From contig CAKTNN010000009.1 in assembly GCA_934589065.1 (NCBI GenBank), forward strand, positions 1-64,000: a stretch of DNA of 64,000 bases, in the 5' to 3' direction. Below are positions 1 to 8,188 of the stretch, one piece after another; positions within the stretch are counted from its first letter, which is position 1, and every line of letters starts with the position of its first letter. Source of the DNA: an uncultured Oscillospiraceae bacterium. GTDB lineage: Bacteria; Bacillota; Clostridia; Oscillospirales; Oscillospiraceae. Below the pieces are notes generated by a model. That model was not told the DNA's origin. It made no database searches and worked only from the letters and a program-made list of their open reading frames with translations. A program made the translations under genes and the position numbers.

Positions 1-75
1 GGGTGTGGCGAAGTTTGGTATCGCGCTTGAATGGGGTTCAAGAGGCCGCTGGTTCGAATCCAGTCACTCGGACCA
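1..75 (+). tRNA. tRNA-Pro (GGG anticodon), 5' end cut by the window edge
   Basis: The anticodon stem CTTGA/TCAAG encloses the loop ATGGGGT, giving anticodon GGG (proline, CCC codons). The T arm GCTGG-TTCGAAT-CCAGT is followed by the 3' acceptor strand CACTCGG, A and an encoded CCA at 73-75. The acceptor 5' strand should read CCGGGTG and only GGGTG is present, so the first two bases lie before the window. Confidence 0.93.
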
Positions 76-77
76 AT

Positions 78-113
78 AAAACCGTCTTTTCCTTTGGAAA
101 AGACGGTTTTTTG
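78..113 (+). terminator. Intrinsic terminator of tRNA-Pro
   Basis: A hairpin with arms AACCGTCTTTTCC and GGAAAAGACGGTT and a 3-base loop is followed by a T run. It starts right after the CCA end. It sits where the longest possible reading frame of the next gene would begin, which argues for a later start of that gene. Confidence 0.85.
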
Positions 114-144
114 AGTGATGTCACAAAAGAAGGGAACGGAAAAA

Positions 145-1074
145 TTGAAGGTTGTAGAAGTCATATTGCCGGTGATTGTTATGCTGCTCATCGGTGTTTG
201 CTGTCGAAGGTGGAAACTGCTGGGCAGTACCGGCGTTCAGAATTTAAAGTTTCTTGTGACCAACATTATGCTTCCTGTGGCGATTTTTCATGCCTTGGGC
301 ACGGCGGACTACAGCAGAAATACCGGCATTTTGGTGGGCATTATGCTGGTTATGCTGGTGTGTTCCTTTGGTCTTGGCTTTTTGCTGCGGCCCTTGATGA
401 ATAAAACCTACCGCCGCTATTTACCCTTTATGGTTTCGGTATACGAAGGCGGCCTGATGGCATATCCTCTCTACACCAGCCTGTGCGGGCAGAGTAACCT
501 TTCCCATATTGCCGTTCTGGATATTGCCGGGCTCCTGTTTGGATTCAGTATTTATATGGGAATGCTTACTCAGATGGAGAAAGGGGAGAAGGTTAGCCCC
601 AAAACTCTGTGCATCAATGCCCTGAAAACTCCGGCCTTTGTGGCAAGCATTCTCGGAATGCTTGCAGGCCTGACGGACTGGCTGCCAAAGCTGATTTCTT
701 CCCCCTGGGGCGGTGCGTATTCGGCGGTGGAATCCATCCTTACGGTTTCCGTTACCCCTATTATCCTTTTGGTGGTGGGCTACAGTATGGAGCTATCCAG
801 GGAGCTGATTGCCCCGTGCCTGAAGACCATCCTCCTGCGGGTGCTGGTTCAGGCGCTGTCTATTGCCGGCGTTTTGTTGGCTGCCCGGCAGTTTCTAGGG
901 GCTGACCGTCTGACGGAGCTTGCCATTATAACCTATATGTCTTCTCCTGCAACCTTTAGCATGCAAACCTTTATGAAGGATGAGCAGGGAAGCGCTTATG
1001 TTTCTACAACCAATTCCCTATACTGCCTGATTTCTATTGCGGTTTACATGATTCTGGCGGTCATTGTGTATTAA
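145..1074 (+). CDS. AEC-family (auxin efflux carrier-like) transporter
   Basis: An integral membrane protein of about 309 residues with roughly ten hydrophobic segments, beginning VEVILPVIVMLLIG as AEC-family permeases do. Bacterial members export or exchange small organic acids such as malate or malonate; the substrate here cannot be told. The frame is open from a GTG at 115 and an ATG at 118, but those lie against the tRNA terminator and have no ribosome site. I prefer TTG at 145, about ten bases after AGAAGGGA, which gives the N terminus usual for the family. It is monocistronic and followed by a strong hairpin. Confidence 0.8.
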   Translation: MKVVEVILPVIVMLLIGVCCRRWKLLGSTGVQNLKFLVTNIMLPVAIFHALGTADYSRNTGILVGIMLVMLVCSFGLGFLLRPLMNKTYRRYLPFMVSVYEGGLMAYPLYTSLCGQSNLSHIAVLDIAGLLFGFSIYMGMLTQMEKGEKVSPKTLCINALKTPAFVASILGMLAGLTDWLPKLISSPWGGAYSAVESILTVSVTPIILLVVGYSMELSRELIAPCLKTILLRVLVQALSIAGVLLAARQFLGADRLTELAIITYMSSPATFSMQTFMKDEQGSAYVSTTNSLYCLISIAVYMILAVIVY

Positions 1075-1082
1075 GAAATGTA

Positions 1083-1128
1083 AAATGCTTCCAGGAATCC
1101 AAAAGCGGATTCCTGGAAGCATCTTTTT
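1083..1128. terminator. Bidirectional terminator between convergent genes
   Basis: Perfect arms ATGCTTCCAGGAATCC and GGATTCCTGGAAGCAT surround a 6-base loop, followed by CTTTTT. It lies between the + strand AEC gene and the - strand lipoprotein gene and can serve both. Confidence 0.85.
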
Positions 1129-1130
1129 CG

Positions 1131-1760
1131 TCAATTGGGCTCATTATCCTGATAAATGGCCTGGTACATACCAAGCTTTATCCAGAAGGGGATATCCACT
1201 CCATCGGGGGTGACGGTGATGGTGGAGTCGGAAAGAAAGCCAAGGGTAAATTCTCCGTGGGCTGCCTGGGCGTTGTCAATGTCATAGAGCACCGAGCCGT
1301 CCTCCGGGGCATAAAACCCTGTGGGCGTGCCGGTTTCATCCAGAAATACCTGGCAGTAGTGAACCCCCTGTGCAGGATAGGCCCGCAGCTGCATATAGCC
1401 TATGGGGTTATCGTTACTGTCAAAGAAACCGTAGGTAGTTCCTTTTACAATTCCCTCTTCGTCCTGGTTTACTAAGGAATCCGTTACGAATTTCATGTAA
1501 AACCAATCGGTTTTCTGAACAGAAACGGTCCATTTGGTATTCAGCAGGCCGCTTTCCTGCAGTCGACCGGCTACGGTGTCGTCTATCACAAGATTGGTGG
1601 CCTGCTGGGTAGCTTCGTAGTTCAGGCTCAGGGTCACGGCTGATTGCCCATTCAGGGCGCGCTTGCATGCTTCCGGGTCTTCTATGGCAGGGGCGCTTTC
1701 GCAGCCCAGAAGGCCCAGACTCAAAACCAACGCAAGCACAAGCGCAATCCATTTTTTCAT
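1131..1760 (-). CDS. Putative lipoprotein of unknown function
   Basis: 209 residues. A signal peptide (MKKWIALVLALVLSLGLLGC) ends in a lipobox with Cys20, so the protein is probably anchored outside the cytoplasmic membrane. The rest is hydrophilic; I do not recognise a domain. The start has an adjacent AGGAGG-type site (rev. of TGCCTCCT at 1765-1772). Its 5' end lies 11 bases from the stop of the upstream membrane-protein gene, so the two are probably co-transcribed. Confidence 0.7.
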   Translation of the reverse strand: MKKWIALVLALVLSLGLLGCESAPAIEDPEACKRALNGQSAVTLSLNYEATQQATNLVIDDTVAGRLQESGLLNTKWTVSVQKTDWFYMKFVTDSLVNQDEEGIVKGTTYGFFDSNDNPIGYMQLRAYPAQGVHYCQVFLDETGTPTGFYAPEDGSVLYDIDNAQAAHGEFTLGFLSDSTITVTPDGVDIPFWIKLGMYQAIYQDNEPN

Positions 1761-1771
1761 TGCTTTGCCTC

Positions 1772-3133
1772 CTATCCAATCCGGTTTGTCAGGCCGCCGT
1801 CTTTGTCTCTTGCCAGCTCCCGGGCGACCATTACTGCCATAGCTGCCAGCAGGGGCAAGTATTCTTTCTGATATACTAAAAGAAATGCGTTATCGAATAC
1901 CAGATTGTTGATGGTCAAATCCAGGTTGTCCATGATTCCCCCCAGAAGCGTGCCATTCAGAGTTACCTGGAAGTTGTGCCCTACGGTTCCGGCATACTCC
2001 CGCAGTGTCAGGGTGCCTTCCTGAACCTCCATGGTAAATGCATCCCGCACCAGGGAGAATTGCTTTTCCAGAACACCATAGAGTTCCCCGTTCCGGTAGA
2101 ACCGATAGGTGGGAAGAGCGTGACCAATCTGCTTTTCCAGCCGGAAGACCTCGGTATTTTCTGTATCCAGCACCCTTAGAGTAACCAGGGGGGCAGTGCC
2201 ATCGATGGTGTATACTGTTTCGCCCTGGTCATTGGATAGGGTAAAATGCTGGCCTGTCAGTTTAAAGTCCTCGCTGAAGGTGTAAACCTGGCTGGGCTCG
2301 GTGCCATGGAAGGGCAGAGGCGTACCGGAAGCAATGTAGTGCTCTATGCTTTCCTGCAGCCATTGACGCAGAAGAAAAACGTCTGTGTGGTAGCAAAGAT
2401 GCTGGGCAGTGTTGGTGCCCAAATCGTTCTTTGGCGGAAAATCCGGCTCTGTGATGTGTTCTTTTATGGCGCAGTCCAGGGAAGAATAGCCAACATAGCC
2501 TACCAAACCATCCCCGGACAGGTAAAAATAAAGGAATTTTCCTCCGGAATCCGGGCCAAAGATCAAATTGGTGTAGGGAGAGGTGGAGAATTTGCCCAGC
2601 CAACCGGAACCCAGGGGCGTATCTATGCTGCGGAATGCATTGTAGAAGTCCTCAATTTCTCTGGGGGTATCCAGGGCAACCATGCCAACGGCATCGGTCA
2701 GGGCGTTGTAGTCCGCCGGGGAGCCCATGCCGAATACGGCAATGCCCACAATCAGTACAACGGTTCCAATGGCAACGGGGATGGTATTCCAGTCTCCGGC
2801 AATCCAAATCCACAGGGCCAGGGCACAGATCAGAATTCCCACAATGCGGTACTTCCACACCCGTGCTTTCAGGGCACGGGAGTAGCTGCGGTAGACTTCC
2901 TGCCGCTCCTGGAGGGCATCGGCTGCTTTTCCTGCCTGTTCCTTTGCCCGACGAACCGGGGATTTATCCCGCCAGAGATGGGCCAGGAAAGCAAAAAATG
3001 CGGCAATCACCCCAAGGAAAAGCAAAACCAGCACGCTGTCTTCGTTAAAACTGCCGGCGTTAATATCCACTTTGAGCATGATCAAAGCAAAAAACACCAC
3101 GGCAGCGCTGAGAATCTGAAATACCTTTCGCAT
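1772..3133 (-). CDS. Uncharacterised membrane protein
   Basis: 453 residues from the ATG at 3133, which has AAAGGAGGGAG about six bases upstream; a longer frame to 3184 exists but lacks such a site. The N-terminal third carries three to four transmembrane segments (about 5-25, 32-55 and 90-135). The C-terminal 300 residues are soluble, with beta-rich repeats of the type TVYTIDGTAPLVTLRVLDTE and two phrases resembling scramblase/LURP-like folds (FRLEKQIGHALPTYRFYRNGELYG). That resemblance is only suggestive. It heads the pair with the lipoprotein downstream, hinting at a shared envelope role. Confidence 0.65.
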   Translation of the reverse strand: MRKVFQILSAAVVFFALIMLKVDINAGSFNEDSVLVLLFLGVIAAFFAFLAHLWRDKSPVRRAKEQAGKAADALQERQEVYRSYSRALKARVWKYRIVGILICALALWIWIAGDWNTIPVAIGTVVLIVGIAVFGMGSPADYNALTDAVGMVALDTPREIEDFYNAFRSIDTPLGSGWLGKFSTSPYTNLIFGPDSGGKFLYFYLSGDGLVGYVGYSSLDCAIKEHITEPDFPPKNDLGTNTAQHLCYHTDVFLLRQWLQESIEHYIASGTPLPFHGTEPSQVYTFSEDFKLTGQHFTLSNDQGETVYTIDGTAPLVTLRVLDTENTEVFRLEKQIGHALPTYRFYRNGELYGVLEKQFSLVRDAFTMEVQEGTLTLREYAGTVGHNFQVTLNGTLLGGIMDNLDLTINNLVFDNAFLLVYQKEYLPLLAAMAVMVARELARDKDGGLTNRIG

Positions 3134-3237
3134 ATACGCTCCCTCCTTTTTAGTAAGAATATCATATATTTTGATACCTTTCAAGGAGAAAATGTGTTTT
3201 TTCTCTTAATTTCCAGGCACACTGTAAAATATAGATC

Positions 3238-3288
3238 GGCTGCTCATAAGTGCGGTGAGGCCTTCCGCATTTATGAGCAGCTTTTTTC
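3238..3288 (+). terminator. Terminator-like hairpin
   Basis: Arms GCTGCTCATAAGTGCGG and CCGCATTTATGAGCAGC are followed by TTTTTT on the + strand. No + strand gene precedes it; the flanking genes are on the - strand. It may be left from an earlier arrangement beside the decayed HD-GYP gene. Confidence 0.5.
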
Positions 3289-3290
3289 CG

Positions 3291-3766
3291 TTATACAGTG
3301 TGAAAGGTTTTTCGGGCGGTCTCGGTGATTTCTTCCTTGGCATCCAAAAACAGTTTTACCAGGTGGGGATCAAAATCCGTGCCGGAGCCCTTTTCGATAA
3401 TGGCAAAGCACGCTTCCAGCGGCATTGCATCCCGGTAGCAGCGTTTTTGGGATACGGCATCGAATACATCCGCAATTGCCATAATTCGGGCGTGGAGGGG
3501 GATGCTTTCACCAACCAGTCCCTCTGGGTAGCCCTGCCCGTTGTATTTCTCATGATGGTATCGGGCAACCTCGTATGCAATCTGCAGAAATCCGGGCCTT
3601 CCAGGTTATGAAAGGCGGTTTTTATGATCTCACCGCCTTGGGCGGCGTGTTCCTTCATAATCGCGAATTCCTCCGGCGTCAGCTTCCCGGGCTTTTGCAG
3701 GATACTGTCCGGGGTGGCAATTTTGCCGATGTCATGCAAAGGGGCAGCATTGCTTACATTGGTCAG
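3291..3766 (-). pseudogene. HD-GYP domain phosphodiesterase, truncated and frameshifted
   Basis: HD-GYP proteins hydrolyse cyclic di-GMP. The remnant begins inside the domain ([20 protein letters not shown]) directly after a TAA, so the N-terminal sensory half and the first metal ligands are missing. It runs in frame to GPDF, then a one-base loss near 3593-3597 shifts the frame. The continuation in the next frame reads [20 protein letters not shown], followed by GYPEGL and IADVFDA, all typical HD-GYP motifs, to a normal end. No complete product can be made. Confidence 0.85.
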
Positions 3767-3827
3767 TTAGTCCTTGTAATTTCATTTTGCAGGCTCCGGG
3801 TTGTTTATAATTTGTTGTGTTCTATTC

Positions 3828-4268
3828 TCACTTTGCGTCTGTCTGCGTTGCCGCTTTCATGAATTGCCGCATTTTTTCTTCAAAGGCTTCTGCCGGTATC
3901 AGTGCGATTCCCACTTCATCCCCCAGGACGATCAAGCGCTGCCCTCCGGTCAGCCCAAACTTTTCTCTGGCGGCCTTTGGAATTACGATCTGTCCCCGGT
4001 CTGAGATGGTTATACTTCCCCATATAGATTTTCCCTTTGGCGCAGGGGGAAGCGTCACTTCGACTCCATCCGGTTTTTCCGTTTTGACCAGGCTGTCTAG
4101 GGTCACGCCATAGAGCTCCGCCAACCGCCTGCATTTTTCAATATCCGGCACAGTGGTTCCGTTCTCCCACTTGGCATAGGCCTGCCGGGATATCCCAATT
4201 TTTTCTGCCAGTTCTTCCTGGGAATAGCCGTTTATGTTTCGCAGTACAACAAGGTTTTCCTTCAACAT
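3828..4268 (-). CDS. XRE-type HTH plus AbrB/SpoVT-type DNA-binding regulator
   Basis: 146 residues with two DNA-binding modules. Residues 5-60 form an XRE/Cro helix-turn-helix (GYSQEELAEKIGISRQAYAKWENG); residues about 83-125 form a swapped-hairpin AbrB-like domain (SITISDRGQIVIPKAAREKFGL). It is the last gene of a three-gene - strand unit behind an ABC ATPase and permease, 12 bases from the permease stop, so it likely controls that unit. The ligand or signal is not evident. Confidence 0.82.
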   Translation of the reverse strand: MLKENLVVLRNINGYSQEELAEKIGISRQAYAKWENGTTVPDIEKCRRLAELYGVTLDSLVKTEKPDGVEVTLPPAPKGKSIWGSITISDRGQIVIPKAAREKFGLTGGQRLIVLGDEVGIALIPAEAFEEKMRQFMKAATQTDAK

Positions 4269-4280
4269 GACATTTCCCCC

Positions 4281-4931
4281 TTACAGGTCTATCCGATCAA
4301 AGCTTGCGCAGGAGTTTCTATAAGATATCCACGTCAGCACCAGATAGATCACCCCACCGGCGGTAAAAAGCGCAAGCTGAAGGCCTAAATGGTCAAAGCC
4401 AAAGGCATTGACCGCCCCCATTCCGGGAATATAATGAAGCGATTCAAAAATACAGAGAGCAAGGAATGCAGCGACAATATAGCCCACGAAAGAGCCAAAC
4501 TTATAGGCGGTTTTAAAGAAGCCGCCCAGGAAGATAAGGTTAAACAGACCGAAAATTGCAAGTGCGGCACCCAGCCCATAGAGGTTTGCATTCATGAGTG
4601 CATTGGTGCGGTAAACAATGTTGTCTTTCAATATGCTCATGCGGATTAGCGTGGATACAGCCATAATAAGCAGGCTATTTACTTCAATCAAGCAGGAAAA
4701 AATATATTTTCCTTTTACTACGTCTCTTTTTGCAATCGGCAGCAGTGCAGAGAATACAAAATCATTGGCTTCTCTTGCATTTTGAAAGCTCTTGAAGATC
4801 CCCAGCGTTACGAAAAAAGGTGCACATAATATGGGATAGCCTGGCAGTAAGAACAGAAATCCAAACAGAATGAAATAATAAGTAATGGGTGAAGCGCTGA
4901 GTGTCAGTTCCTTTTCTAAGATTTTAACCAT
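4281..4931 (-). CDS. ABC transporter permease, ABC-2-like
   Basis: 216 residues with about six hydrophobic segments and a short cytoplasmic N terminus. There is no ATPase domain. It overlaps the upstream ATPase gene by 8 bases, a classical coupling of ATPase and permease in bacitracin- or sodium-efflux-type exporters. Substrate unknown. The start ATG at 4931 lies within the end of the ATPase gene, preceded by AAGGAGG. Confidence 0.78.
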   Translation of the reverse strand: MVKILEKELTLSASPITYYFILFGFLFLLPGYPILCAPFFVTLGIFKSFQNAREANDFVFSALLPIAKRDVVKGKYIFSCLIEVNSLLIMAVSTLIRMSILKDNIVYRTNALMNANLYGLGAALAIFGLFNLIFLGGFFKTAYKFGSFVGYIVAAFLALCIFESLHYIPGMGAVNAFGFDHLGLQLALFTAGGVIYLVLTWISYRNSCASFDRIDL

Positions 4932-5646
4932 GATGGGCCTCCTTCTCCATTCTCACAATGGTCTCCTCCAAGGTTTCTCCCTGCCTGGAATACATCCGAT
5001 AAAACGCCTGCTTTGTGGTTGCCGCCTGAATGGAACCGCCGGAAATAAACACAATGTCATCCGCGCATTTCTCCAAATCCGATACGATATGCGTGGAGAA
5101 AAACAGGGAAACACCCCGGCTGCGCAGTTCTGTAAATATATCCAAAAGCTCATCTCGGGAAAATGGGTCGAGCCCGCTGGTGGGTTCATCCAGAATCAGG
5201 ATCTCTGCTTTGTGGGAAAGCGCCAGCAGCAGATTGAATTTAACCTTCATGCCTTCGGATAGCTCATGGGGCGTCTTATTCTCATCAAGGCCAAAGAGCC
5301 GCATATAGTGCCGATAGGCATCTTCCTCCCAGTTTGGATAGAAGCTTTTTGTCACCGCTGCGATGTCGCGAAGCCTTTTCCTGGGATACCAGCTGACGCT
5401 GCCGGTGGAATAGCCGATGCGCTGCTTGATTTCGGCTTCATGACCGACAAGGGGCATCCCGAAGAAAACAATCTGACCTCCCTTCGGGTGCACCAGATTC
5501 AGCATGGATTTGATGGTGGTTGTTTTTCCGGAGCCGTTTCTGCCGATAAAGCCGGTGATTCTACCGGCTTCCAGCGTAAACGACACATCCTGAAGCCGAA
5601 AAGTCGGATACTCTTTTGTGAGATTCTTGATTTCTACAATACTCAT
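4924..5646 (-). CDS. ABC transporter ATP-binding protein
   Basis: 240 residues from ATG at 5646 with GGAGGTAAC just upstream; a further frame extension to 5733 has no ribosome site. Walker A is GRNGSGKTT (about residue 35), the signature is the divergent ELSEGMKVKFN, Walker B is ILILDEPTSGLD and the switch His is in STHIVSDLEKC. Together with the permease it should form a small exporter. The gene order ATPase, permease, XRE/AbrB regulator suggests a self-regulated unit. Confidence 0.9.
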   Translation of the reverse strand: MSIVEIKNLTKEYPTFRLQDVSFTLEAGRITGFIGRNGSGKTTTIKSMLNLVHPKGGQIVFFGMPLVGHEAEIKQRIGYSTGSVSWYPRKRLRDIAAVTKSFYPNWEEDAYRHYMRLFGLDENKTPHELSEGMKVKFNLLLALSHKAEILILDEPTSGLDPFSRDELLDIFTELRSRGVSLFFSTHIVSDLEKCADDIVFISGGSIQAATTKQAFYRMYSRQGETLEETIVRMEKEAHHG

Positions 5647-5830
5647 AGTTACCTCCGTTGTATCAGTTGCGAAAATATGCTTTATAGGATTCCTATGAAT
5701 ATTATAGCTTTTAGTTGCCGTATACTCCACCAATCAGACATAACATTTATTTGGGCTTTATGTTATATTTGGTTGCCCCGCTGCCAAAATCCGGTTGTCC
5801 GGAGTTTGATCATGCACACGGTTCGGTGCA

Positions 5831-5998
5831 TCACTTCCAGTAATGCTTCCTCAAATACCATTCCGTAAAGTCCATACCACCCAGCTCCATGCCGGTTAGG
5901 AACTCTTTTTTCAGCCGGTGGCGTTCCGAGAAGCTATCATCGTAGTATCGAATCAGTTCCAATACTGCGCGGCTGGGCAGCAGACAGGATATCTCTAT
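5831..5998 (-). pseudogene. Remnant open frame of unknown family
   Basis: Within the 382-base gap between the ABC unit and the GNAT gene, the - strand holds a 55-codon frame directly after a TAA with no ATG until its last third. It reads as ordinary, charged protein (RAVLELIRYYDDSFSERHRL, later MDFTEWYLRKHYWK) and ends in TGA. This looks like the C-terminal end of a truncated gene. I do not recognise the family. Nothing else is seen in this gap. Confidence 0.35.
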
Positions 5999-6028
5999 TT
6001 AACGCTGTTACGTTCATTCTATCTTCCC

Positions 6029-6772
6029 TTACTTTACGCCTGCCAGGGCCAGAAACTTTTTGTCCGACTGAATGCTCTGCGTTACAAATTCCCCGTCCCG
6101 GAACAGGGCGTAGGTGGTCACCGGGGCAGGCACGTTTTGTGCCTCTTCCTTGGTGGTGATATGAATGGTTTTCAGCGGGAAGCCGTGCTCTTTTGCAACT
6201 TCTTCCACTCTCGGAACCCAGTAGCAGGTATAGGGACACTGATCGGTGTAGTAGAGGACAAAGCCGGTTCCCTCTGCCTTGGGGTGCTTGGAGCAGACCT
6301 TGAATTTTGGCTTCTCCGCGTTCTCCGCAAGGGGCAGGTACATGAGGTTGATTCCACAGTCGGATATGTCTGAAACCTGGAAGCCCTTGTGCATCAAAAA
6401 CTTTGGGTCAGCTAAAAATTCCCGCTTTCGCCCTTGGGCGCAGAGAATACAAATGCCCATTTTCCCTTGTGCCTTGGCATCCCGAATGCACTTGTCCAAA
6501 AGGTCCGTAGAATACCCATGTCCCTTCATGGAGCCGGAAACCCACAGGCAGTTGATGTAGAGCCAACCGTTTGCATTAATGGGCACCCAAGCATTCTCTG
6601 CCGGAATGTACTCAATAAAGCACTTGCCCCGCTCCTCGCTGCGGTAAAAGACAAGGCCCTCTTCAAACCGCTGCTTGAGCCATTCCTTCTTTGCAAGGCT
6701 TTGCTTGCCGGACATGGCGCAGCAGATATGCTCTGTATCGATGTTCTCTTTTGTAATTTGAATATAGTTCAT
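6029..6772 (-). CDS. GNAT N-acetyltransferase with C-terminal YoaP-like domain
   Basis: 247 residues. The N-terminal 150 form an acetyltransferase fold, with WLYINCLWVSGSMKGHGYST as the acetyl-CoA region (the R/Q-x-x-G-x-G motif is reduced to MKGHGYS). Residues about 170-247 resemble a thioredoxin-like YoaP domain with a Cys pair CPYTC at 179-183 and a cis-Pro candidate in VPAPVTTY. Proteins of this build are widespread in Firmicutes and of unproven function. Its ATG overlaps the stop of the beta-lactamase-family remnant upstream. Confidence 0.85.
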   Translation of the reverse strand: MNYIQITKENIDTEHICCAMSGKQSLAKKEWLKQRFEEGLVFYRSEERGKCFIEYIPAENAWVPINANGWLYINCLWVSGSMKGHGYSTDLLDKCIRDAKAQGKMGICILCAQGRKREFLADPKFLMHKGFQVSDISDCGINLMYLPLAENAEKPKFKVCSKHPKAEGTGFVLYYTDQCPYTCYWVPRVEEVAKEHGFPLKTIHITTKEEAQNVPAPVTTYALFRDGEFVTQSIQSDKKFLALAGVK

Positions 6773-6972
6773 ATCATCTCAATCCTTTCGTTTTCTCGCA
6801 ATGTCGGCACTAGCACATTCTCAATCCATTGCACTCGATCAAGCATCGTAGGCTTAAAATACGCCGAAACCGCAGCTGCCACATTTTTATTTGGATCCAC
6901 ATAAATGATATTGCCGCTGTCTCCAATGGCGGCATAGATATTCTGCTCCGGATATAGCGTTGTGTCGTTCAT
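6769..6972 (-). pseudogene. C-terminal fragment of a beta-lactamase-family serine hydrolase
   Basis: The frame from ATG 6972 encodes about 67 residues. IYAAIGDSGNIIYVDPNKNV followed by AAAVSAYFKPT and IENVLVPTL matches the last strand and helix of class C beta-lactamase-like hydrolases, where an intact protein is over 300 residues with SxxK and YxN motifs. Those are absent. The ATG follows the stop of the upstream alpha/beta hydrolase by one base, so it may still be translated by re-initiation, but no active enzyme is expected. Confidence 0.6.
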
Positions 6973-6973
6973 T

Positions 6974-7582
6974 TTAGCCGCTGCAATTCGCGTCCTTGAT
7001 CCAGTTGTCAAGAAATTCCATTTGTGCCTCCGTATGGAACCAATGCGCTCCGCCCTTCATTACCGTAAGTGTGGCGCCTGTTTGTTTTGCAAAGTCGGAT
7101 ATGGTTTCGTAAGAAGTCAGATCGTCCTTTTTACCGTATAGAATATGCGTGGGAACGTTCCATGTAATAGGATGCTCCCGCACATAACAGAGATAATCCC
7201 AGGATAGAGTCTCACCAAAATCCGTTTGGATTTCTTTTTTAGAGCGAAGCTCCTCTTCCGTTACGTTTGCCCAGAGCATCATATCGGAAATCAGCTTTTC
7301 CATATTGACGATCGGAGAAATAAAGTAGGCTTTCCGGATCCGTTTCCCGGATAATGCGCTCATAGCAAAGAAGGCACCGATGCTGTTGGCGATGATTTCC
7401 ACAGAAGAGCAGCTCTTAGAGACGCTGTCAAAAAATCGGGGGAATTCCTCTGCGGCGTCCCAGGGCGTTTGGGATGTGTAATCAAAACCAAGCACATCAC
7501 AGCCATAAAACAGCGGTTCGTAGTGGGTGGCCTCCTCTGCGCTGCCCCCTTTCCCGTGAATATATAGGATCGCTTTTTCCAT
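6974..7582 (-). CDS. Alpha/beta hydrolase
   Basis: 202 residues from ATG 7582 behind AGGAGG. LYIHGKGGSAEEA is the oxyanion-hole His-Gly segment, IIANSIGAFFA is the nucleophile elbow with Ser in a G/N-x-S-x-G-like context (N-S-I-G), and GGAHWFHTEAQ near the C terminus carries the catalytic His. The acid is probably the Asp in YGKKDDLTS. Likely a cytoplasmic esterase or acylhydrolase of unknown substrate. It is followed at once by the beta-lactamase remnant. Confidence 0.8.
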   Translation of the reverse strand: MEKAILYIHGKGGSAEEATHYEPLFYGCDVLGFDYTSQTPWDAAEEFPRFFDSVSKSCSSVEIIANSIGAFFAMSALSGKRIRKAYFISPIVNMEKLISDMMLWANVTEEELRSKKEIQTDFGETLSWDYLCYVREHPITWNVPTHILYGKKDDLTSYETISDFAKQTGATLTVMKGGAHWFHTEAQMEFLDNWIKDANCSG

Positions 7583-7708
7583 AGATGCGTAGTCCTCCTG
7601 CAATCATTTCTCTTCTTACAATATAGCTGCCGGGGGATGGAGCGTCAAGTGCTTATTCTATCGCTCTTTGTGTGTTTGGCAAAGAGGGAAGGGGAAAAGG
7701 AGAAATGC

Positions 7709-7741
7709 AAAAATCCCCGGAAGACAATTGCCTTCCGGGGA
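7709..7741 (-). terminator. Terminator of the rplM-rpsI operon
   Basis: Arms CCCCGGAAG/CTTCCGGGG with an 8-base loop; read on the - strand it is followed by ATTTTTG, 27 bases after the rpsI stop. Confidence 0.8.
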
Positions 7742-7767
7742 AAATTCGCTTATAAATTCGCCACCAA

Positions 7768-8172
7768 TTATCTCTTGGAGAACTGAGGTGCGCGACGGGC
7801 GGCCTTCAAGCCGTACTTCTTTCTTTCCTTCATTCTGGGGTCGCGGGTCAGGAAACCGGCAGCCTTCAGAGAAGCGCGGTACTCGGGGTTCAGGGTCAGC
7901 AGGGCACGGGAAATGCCGTGACGGATAGCGCCGGCCTGACCGGAAACGCCGCCGCCGGTAACGGTGACAACAACGTCAACCTTGCCCAGCAGATCGGTGG
8001 TAACCAGGGGCTGACGAACGATCAGCTTCAGGGTCTCCAGACCGAAGTACTCGTCGATATCACGACCGTTGATGGTGATGGAACCGGTGCCGTTCTCGTA
8101 AACGCGAACGCGGGCAACGCTGGACTTACGACGGCCGGTGCCGTAAAAATACTTCTTCTTGCTCTCGTACAT
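7768..8172 (-). CDS. rpsI: 30S ribosomal protein S9
   Basis: 134 residues, near the usual 130. It has the family's [14 protein letters not shown] start segment, the [20 protein letters not shown] core and the basic tail [20 protein letters not shown] ending in KR, which reaches the P-site tRNA. It follows rplM by 16 bases, the standard operon order. Confidence 0.98.
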   Translation of the reverse strand: MYESKKKYFYGTGRRKSSVARVRVYENGTGSITINGRDIDEYFGLETLKLIVRQPLVTTDLLGKVDVVVTVTGGGVSGQAGAIRHGISRALLTLNPEYRASLKAAGFLTRDPRMKERKKYGLKAARRAPQFSKR

Positions 8173-8188
8173 TCTGTGTTACCTCCAA

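Noticed and set aside
2246..3328. 360-codon + strand open frame
   Set aside because: It is antisense to the membrane-protein gene with a good ribosome site and signal segments; its own composition and lack of a ribosome site mark it as a shadow.
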